Source: Bacteroidales bacterium (lineage in GTDB: Bacteria > Bacteroidota > Bacteroidia > Bacteroidales > Muribaculaceae). From it: 8,953 nucleotides of DNA. The notes under the pieces were generated by a model. It did not search any database, was not told the origin of the DNA, and was given only the letters and a program-made list of their open reading frames with translations. The stretch lies in NCBI GenBank assembly GCA_900766975.1, contig CAAFXO010000068.1:1-8953 (forward strand). Reading direction: 5' to 3'. Both the position numbers and the translations under genes were made by a program. The number at the start of each line of letters is the position of its first letter. Positions within the stretch are counted from its first letter, which is position 1. This document shows positions 5,474 through 8,953 of this stretch, piece by piece.

Positions 5474-6136
5474 TCAGGAGTTGGCAGATTTCTGATTTTC
5501 TAACAATTTCTTAAGAAATCGCATTTGGTATGCAAAGTAAATACTTTTTTTTGGATTATTCAAACTTAATTCTTGAATAATTTCCAAAGCCTTCTGATAA
5601 TTATGGTTTTTTACCATCAGTTTGAATAGTGCTTCGGAGAGTTGAGGGGAGTCTGCGGGGGCATCCGGAGTCGCGGATTGTGATGCAGGTTGAGGGGGTT
5701 GAGGGGTAGATCTGGCGGCACGTTTGGGAGTTTTTGGAGGCACAGCGCTAAGGAAAGCATCTATAGCATTGGCAGTTTCATCGGGTGCAACGGAAGGATC
5801 GTCGTCGGGGAGATCGTCGGCAGCCTCATCGATCATAGATGCATAGTTGATGGCAGGGGCGGCGATGATCGCCTCGGCTTCGGTGGGCTGATTGGCACTA
5901 TTCGGGGCAAAATGGTCGATGAAAGAAGAGATTGTATCCTCGGTGGAGAGCTGAGGAGGGAGGAGATCGGGATAGAAGTTTGCGAACTCTTCAGGGTCTA
6001 TGCCGAGGATAGCGCGGAGAGCATCCTGGTCGCCGACATTTGCAGCGATGATGCGGGCCAACTCGAGGCGTCTTTCTCCGGTGGCTTCCGCCAATTCATC
6101 GATGGCGGGGATGATGAAGTAGGGATTTTCATTCAT
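5474..6136 (-). CDS. Small TPR-like helical protein of the lptE-secG locus, function unknown
   Basis: The product is 220 residues, with no signal peptide or membrane segment. Three parts can be seen. An N-terminal helical region at about 1-75 contains ELAEATGERRLELARIIAA and EFANFYPDLLPPQ. An acidic and Pro/Ala-rich disordered middle runs from about 78 to 165. A compact C-terminal TPR-like helix pair at about 166-213 contains LFKLMVKNHNYQKALEIIQE, then LNNPKKSIYFAYQMRFLKKL. This C-terminal block is what I recall from the TPR-type protein that sits between lptE and secG in other Bacteroidales, so position and sequence agree. The frame also offers TTG at 6157 overlapping the lptE stop. I chose ATG at 6136 (MNENPYFIIP), 14 nt after lptE. 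TPR-like repeats usually bind proteins; a role in envelope assembly is only suggested by the neighbours. Confidence 0.75.
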   Translation of the reverse strand: MNENPYFIIPAIDELAEATGERRLELARIIAANVGDQDALRAILGIDPEEFANFYPDLLPPQLSTEDTISSFIDHFAPNSANQPTEAEAIIAAPAINYASMIDEAADDLPDDDPSVAPDETANAIDAFLSAVPPKTPKRAARSTPQPPQPASQSATPDAPADSPQLSEALFKLMVKNHNYQKALEIIQELSLNNPKKSIYFAYQMRFLKKLLENQKSANS

Positions 6137-6150
6137 AGGCGGGAGAGTAT

Positions 6151-6669
6151 TTACCAATTACCGAAAGTGGCGTTAAATATCAGGTTGACGATCTCTTCGC
6201 TGATCTGCTGGCAGAGGTCGTCTTGCACATCAGAGAGCATCAGCGAGGCATCGAATTGACGATAGGCGGAGAAAGACTGATCGATGCTGTTGGCGGGATT
6301 CTTGGCGTCGGTATATTTGACTCTCACGGTGATGGTGAGGCGAGTCTCGGTGGCGTAAGCATCCGTGCCGACCGACTGCGGAGAGAGTGAATAGCCGGTG
6401 ATTTCACCCTCGAGACGGAGGTCGGCATTGTTGGAATCGACCTCTTGAAGGCGAGTGTTGCGAGTCACATAGTTGAGAAGCTCATTCTCAAATGTCTGCT
6501 GAAGAGGGGGATATACCAAGGCTGCTCGGATAGGGAAACTTCCGATATCCACCGTCTTATAGATGTCATAGTTGATAGACGATCCGTTGAGCGTGTAGCG
6601 AGGCACGCAGTCGGAGCAGAGACTCATCAATAAGATGGAGCATGCGATCAGAATAGCCTTAGATTTCAT
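6151..6669 (-). CDS. lptE: LPS-assembly lipoprotein LptE
   Basis: LptE plugs the LptD barrel and helps place lipopolysaccharide in the outer leaflet of the outer membrane. The 172-residue product has an N-terminal signal (MKSKAILIACSILLMSLC) and then the Bacteroidota LptE pattern: YTLNGSSINYDIYKTVDIGS, FPIRAALVYPPLQQTFENEL, TRLQEV, LRLEGEITGYSLSPQSVGTD, YATETRLTITVRVKYTD, FSAYRQFDASLMLSDVQDDL and the end IFNATFGNW. I chose ATG at 6669, not the upstream frame to 6789, because the signal peptide starts there. ATG at 6669 overlaps the sigma-54 activator stop by 11 nt (ATGAAATCTAA), so coupled translation is likely. Odd point: the Cys that aligns with the family lipid site is C21, preceded by Asp (CSDC), and C18 is preceded by Leu. 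Neither is a standard lipobox. Confidence 0.9.
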   Translation of the reverse strand: MKSKAILIACSILLMSLCSDCVPRYTLNGSSINYDIYKTVDIGSFPIRAALVYPPLQQTFENELLNYVTRNTRLQEVDSNNADLRLEGEITGYSLSPQSVGTDAYATETRLTITVRVKYTDAKNPANSIDQSFSAYRQFDASLMLSDVQDDLCQQISEEIVNLIFNATFGNW

Positions 6670-7831
6670 ACTCCTGGATTTTACGATAGAGTGTACGGAT
6701 GGATATATCGAGATCTTTAGCAGTCTTGCGCTTATTGCCGTTATTGCGGTTGAGCGCCTCGATGATGACGTTTTTTTCATTAACATCACGCGACTTGGGC
6801 TGAGAGATGTCGATCACATCATTATAGTTCGCCAAGGAAGAGACCTGGCTTATCGGAGAGAGGGCATCATTCTCGGAGGAGATATCCACCTTGCCTGATA
6901 GGATTTGCTGTTTGAGTTCTTTCACCTCATTTTTGAGGGATAGGATGAGTTGCCACATCATCTTACGTTCGGTTTCGGAATCCATCGGGCCTTGGTTAGA
7001 GACCACAGCCGGAGTTGAGAGGCCGCTATGGTCGATGGGGAGATAGTCCATGACATGTGTCCGTGAGATACGTTCGCCGGCATGGAAGAGAGCCAACTGT
7101 TCGACCATATTTTTAAGCTGACGCACATTTCCGGGCCAGCGATATAGAGCGATAGTGTGGAGCGCCTCGTCGGAGAAAGTGATCTCGTCGGTCATATACT
7201 TTCGCGAGAAGTCGGAGGCAAATTTGCGAGCGAGCAGAGAGATATCGTCGCCGCCACGGTCATGGAGGTTGGGCACCTGGATAGATATGGTGGAGAGACG
7301 ATAGTATAGGTCTTCGCGAAATTTATGGCGCTTTACGGCATCCAAGAGGTCGACATTGGTAGCAGCCACGATACGCACATCGGTGGTCTGCACCACCGAC
7401 GAACCGACCTTAAGGAACTCGCCCGATTCGAGGACACGGAGCAGGCGTGCCTGCGTGGTGAGAGGCAGTTCAGCCACTTCGTCGAGGAAGAGCGTACCGC
7501 CGTTGGCCTCTTCGAAATAGCCCTTACGAGCCGAGATCGCGCCGGTGAATGATCCCTTCTCGTGTCCGAAGAGCTCCGAGTCGATCGTACCCTCGGGGAT
7601 CGCACCGCAGTTCACCGCTATATATTTCTTATGCTTACGAGCGCCAAACTGATGGATGATCTTGGGGAAGAACTCCTTGCCCGAACCGCTCTCGCCGGTG
7701 ACCAGCACAGAGAGATCGATCGGCGCCACACGGATAGCACTCTCGATAGCCGCCAAGAGAGCCGGCGACTTACCGATGATGCCGAAGCGTTGCTTGGCTT
7801 GCAATATGGTAGCATTATCTATCTGTGGCAT
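6659..7831 (-). CDS. Sigma-54-dependent enhancer-binding protein without receiver domain
   Basis: A 390-residue AAA+ activator of sigma-54 RNA polymerase, cytosolic. The AAA+ domain starts almost at once (about residue 16, RFGIIGKSPALL), so there is no receiver, PAS or GAF domain. Walker A is GESGSGKE at 46-53. The sigma-54 contact loop is GSFTGA at 93-98, where most members have GAFTGA. Walker B is GGTLFLDE at 111-118. The sensor/arginine region FREDLYYRL lies at 171-179 and WPGNVRQLKN at 232-241. A Gln/Lys-rich helix at about 288-312 may be a short coiled coil. A Fis-type helix-turn-helix closes the protein at about 352-390 (NVIIEALNRNNGNKRKTAKD, then LYRKIQEYEI). It starts 3 nt after the acyltransferase stop and overlaps lptE. 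Without an input domain it is probably controlled by level or by a partner. Its targets are not visible; I see no -24/-12 site here. Confidence 0.93.
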   Translation of the reverse strand: MPQIDNATILQAKQRFGIIGKSPALLAAIESAIRVAPIDLSVLVTGESGSGKEFFPKIIHQFGARKHKKYIAVNCGAIPEGTIDSELFGHEKGSFTGAISARKGYFEEANGGTLFLDEVAELPLTTQARLLRVLESGEFLKVGSSVVQTTDVRIVAATNVDLLDAVKRHKFREDLYYRLSTISIQVPNLHDRGGDDISLLARKFASDFSRKYMTDEITFSDEALHTIALYRWPGNVRQLKNMVEQLALFHAGERISRTHVMDYLPIDHSGLSTPAVVSNQGPMDSETERKMMWQLILSLKNEVKELKQQILSGKVDISSENDALSPISQVSSLANYNDVIDISQPKSRDVNEKNVIIEALNRNNGNKRKTAKDLDISIRTLYRKIQEYEI

Positions 7832-7834
7832 AAG

Positions 7835-8713
7835 TTACTTATTCTTTTTCAGATCGTAAGTGCGCTGACGCAACATCAGCCCCAACTCCTTGACATCCTT
7901 ATATTTTGCTTGTTCCTCGGGCATGATCGGTTCGCCGAACGATATATGAATTTCTTTGCCGGTCTTATTGAAGAGTTCGCGAGGGAGACGCAAAGTTCTG
8001 AGGCCCCAATGGATCATTCCCAGAATATTGAAGAAGGTGGAATTATGCTGGTGGAAATAGATCGGCACGATAGGCACCTTGAGTTGAGCGATGAGTCTCA
8101 GCAGCGAGGGTTGCCATTCGCGGTCGGAGATGTGTAGCGTTTTATCGACCTTCGAGACGGCTCCTGCGGGGAAGAAACCGACAGGGTGACCATCGCGAAT
8201 ATGCGCGATAGTCTGACGCACGCCGAGCATAGAGGCGGTGCGCTTAGCCTCGTTGCTGCTCCCCATAGCATCGACGGCGATAAACGAAGGGCGCATCGCC
8301 GTGAGGTAGTTGAGGAACATATTTACCATCACCTTGAAATCAGGGCGATGACGCCCGATGATATCAAGGAGGAGTATACCATCCAAAGCTCCGAGGGGGT
8401 GGTTGCTGACAGTGATAAAGGGCTTCCCTTCGAAGCGATCGATTACCTCCTCATTATCGACAAATTTCTTAATTTTAAACGCCTGGTCGATCAGGAGATT
8501 CGAGAAGGGTATGCCTGTGGTATAACAATAGCGACTATGCACATCGTTACACTTGTCGAGCCACAAGAAGCGCATCAACTCCTTAGCCATAAAGGGAGTA
8601 ATCTTCAATGGCAGGAGCATGCGCTGAATATCCTCGAGAGTAAATATTTCAGGTCTGACACCTTCCGGGCAGACCCGAGGGTAATCCGATTTAGTTATAT
8701 CTATTGATTCCAT
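7835..8713 (-). CDS. PlsC-type phospholipid/lipid acyltransferase
   Basis: The 292-residue product belongs to the lysophospholipid acyltransferase superfamily, membrane-associated at the inner membrane. The catalytic His block is TVSNHPLGALDG at 101-112, with H105 and D111. The spacing is HX5D, not the HX4D of classical PlsC, as in the 'NHPLGGLDG' group of Bacteroidota acyltransferases. Further blocks are FIAVDAMGSSNEAKR (144-158), FPAGAVSK (181-188, in place of FPEGTRS) and VPIVPIYFH (213-221). There is no signal peptide. This group includes enzymes acylating lysophosphatidate or amino-acid lipids such as glycine lipids; I cannot tell which substrate it uses. I chose ATG at 8713 (MESIDITKSD) over TTG two codons upstream. 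It heads the unit through the sigma-54 activator, lptE and secG, a context that suggests envelope lipid maintenance. Confidence 0.85.
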   Translation of the reverse strand: MESIDITKSDYPRVCPEGVRPEIFTLEDIQRMLLPLKITPFMAKELMRFLWLDKCNDVHSRYCYTTGIPFSNLLIDQAFKIKKFVDNEEVIDRFEGKPFITVSNHPLGALDGILLLDIIGRHRPDFKVMVNMFLNYLTAMRPSFIAVDAMGSSNEAKRTASMLGVRQTIAHIRDGHPVGFFPAGAVSKVDKTLHISDREWQPSLLRLIAQLKVPIVPIYFHQHNSTFFNILGMIHWGLRTLRLPRELFNKTGKEIHISFGEPIMPEEQAKYKDVKELGLMLRQRTYDLKKNK

Positions 8714-8729
8714 AAACAAATTACAGCCA

Positions 8730-8737
8730 CAAAATTA
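8730..8737 (-). promoter_or_regulatory. Candidate -7 box for the acyltransferase-to-secG unit
   Basis: TAATTTTG on the minus strand fits TAnnTTTG exactly. It lies 17 bases before the ATG at 8713, so the leader would be only about 10 nt, shorter than usual. A dyad, CTATAA at 8753-8758 and TTATAG at 8763-8768, sits just upstream where a -33 box or an operator could lie. No TTTG -33 box is clear. Confidence 0.4.
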
Positions 8738-8810
8738 CAAAAAAAAGATGGTCTATAAAAACTTATAGGACATAAATAAGTACCAATAGCCTAAAAAGTG
8801 ATATAAAATC

Positions 8811-8851
8811 CAAAAAAATGAGAGGCTTGGCGCGTTAGCGCTAAGCCTCTC
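8811..8851 (-). terminator. Intrinsic terminator of the rRNA operon
   Basis: Arms 8820-8833 and 8838-8851 give a 14-bp GC-rich stem, with one G-T wobble (8829/8842) and a 4-base loop. Read on the minus strand the stem is followed by a run of seven T (8812-8818). It begins within a few bases of the 5S rRNA 3' end. This is a textbook Rho-independent terminator. Confidence 0.93.
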
Positions 8852-8853
8852 TG

Positions 8854-8953
<100 letters not shown>

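Noticed and set aside
5690..6259. Plus-strand open frame of 189 codons opposite the TPR-like gene
   Set aside because: The product is Gly/Asp/Ile-rich filler with no domain, and the opposite strand fits the known lptE-secG locus.
6670..6789. N-terminal extension of LptE by 40 residues
   Set aside because: It overlaps the Fis-type domain of the upstream gene in another frame and would bury the signal peptide.
7562..8707. Plus-strand open frames opposite the sigma-54 activator and acyltransferase (191 and 173 codons)
   Set aside because: Both are antisense to strongly supported genes with full family motifs, have no start-region support and no familiar domain.

Overview
The window looks like chromosomal housekeeping DNA from a member of the Bacteroidales (phylum Bacteroidota). 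The evidence is the gene order pdxJ-exbB-exbD-TonB next to a divergent CBS/ACT-nadK pair, the block sigma-54 activator-lptE-small TPR-like gene-secG, three copies of the Bacteroidota -7 promoter octamer TAATTTTG (form TAnnTTTG), A/T-rich start regions without clear Shine-Dalgarno sites, and a 5S rRNA of Bacteroidota type. I cannot fix the family or genus.

Layout, left to right. Bases 1-404 hold the first 134 codons of a secreted protein on the minus strand, cut by the window edge. Bases 405-619 hold its probable promoter and a hairpin terminator for the next unit. Bases 620-3327 are a leftward unit, transcribed in the order pdxJ (vitamin B6 ring synthesis), exbB, exbD and a TonB-like energy transducer (a proton-driven motor for outer-membrane transport). 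Bases 3328-3514 are a divergent control region with a GC-rich, hairpin-rich core. Bases 3515-4893 are the only rightward unit: a short CBS/ACT-like protein followed by NAD kinase. Bases 4956-5000 form a very strong hairpin between convergent nadK and secG.

Bases 5022-8713 are a second leftward unit, transcribed in the order PlsC-type acyltransferase, sigma-54 enhancer-binding protein, lptE, small helical-repeat protein and secG. The genes are tightly packed (3-nt gap, 11-nt overlap, 14-nt gap, 56-nt gap), and the unit links lipid acylation, LPS assembly and protein export. Bases 8811-8851 are a textbook terminator, and from about 8854 to the right edge lies the 3' part of a 5S rRNA on the minus strand, the end of an rRNA operon whose body is outside the window.

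There is no gene-free stretch over 300 bases. I see no mobile element, CRISPR array, tRNA or defence system, and no wholly new system. The points most worth a second look are the heptamer repeats in three spacers (two directly before exbB and nadK), the structured pdxJ leader, the unusual lipobox of LptE, the shortened CBS/ACT protein paired with NAD kinase, and the TonB-like protein without the usual transmembrane His.
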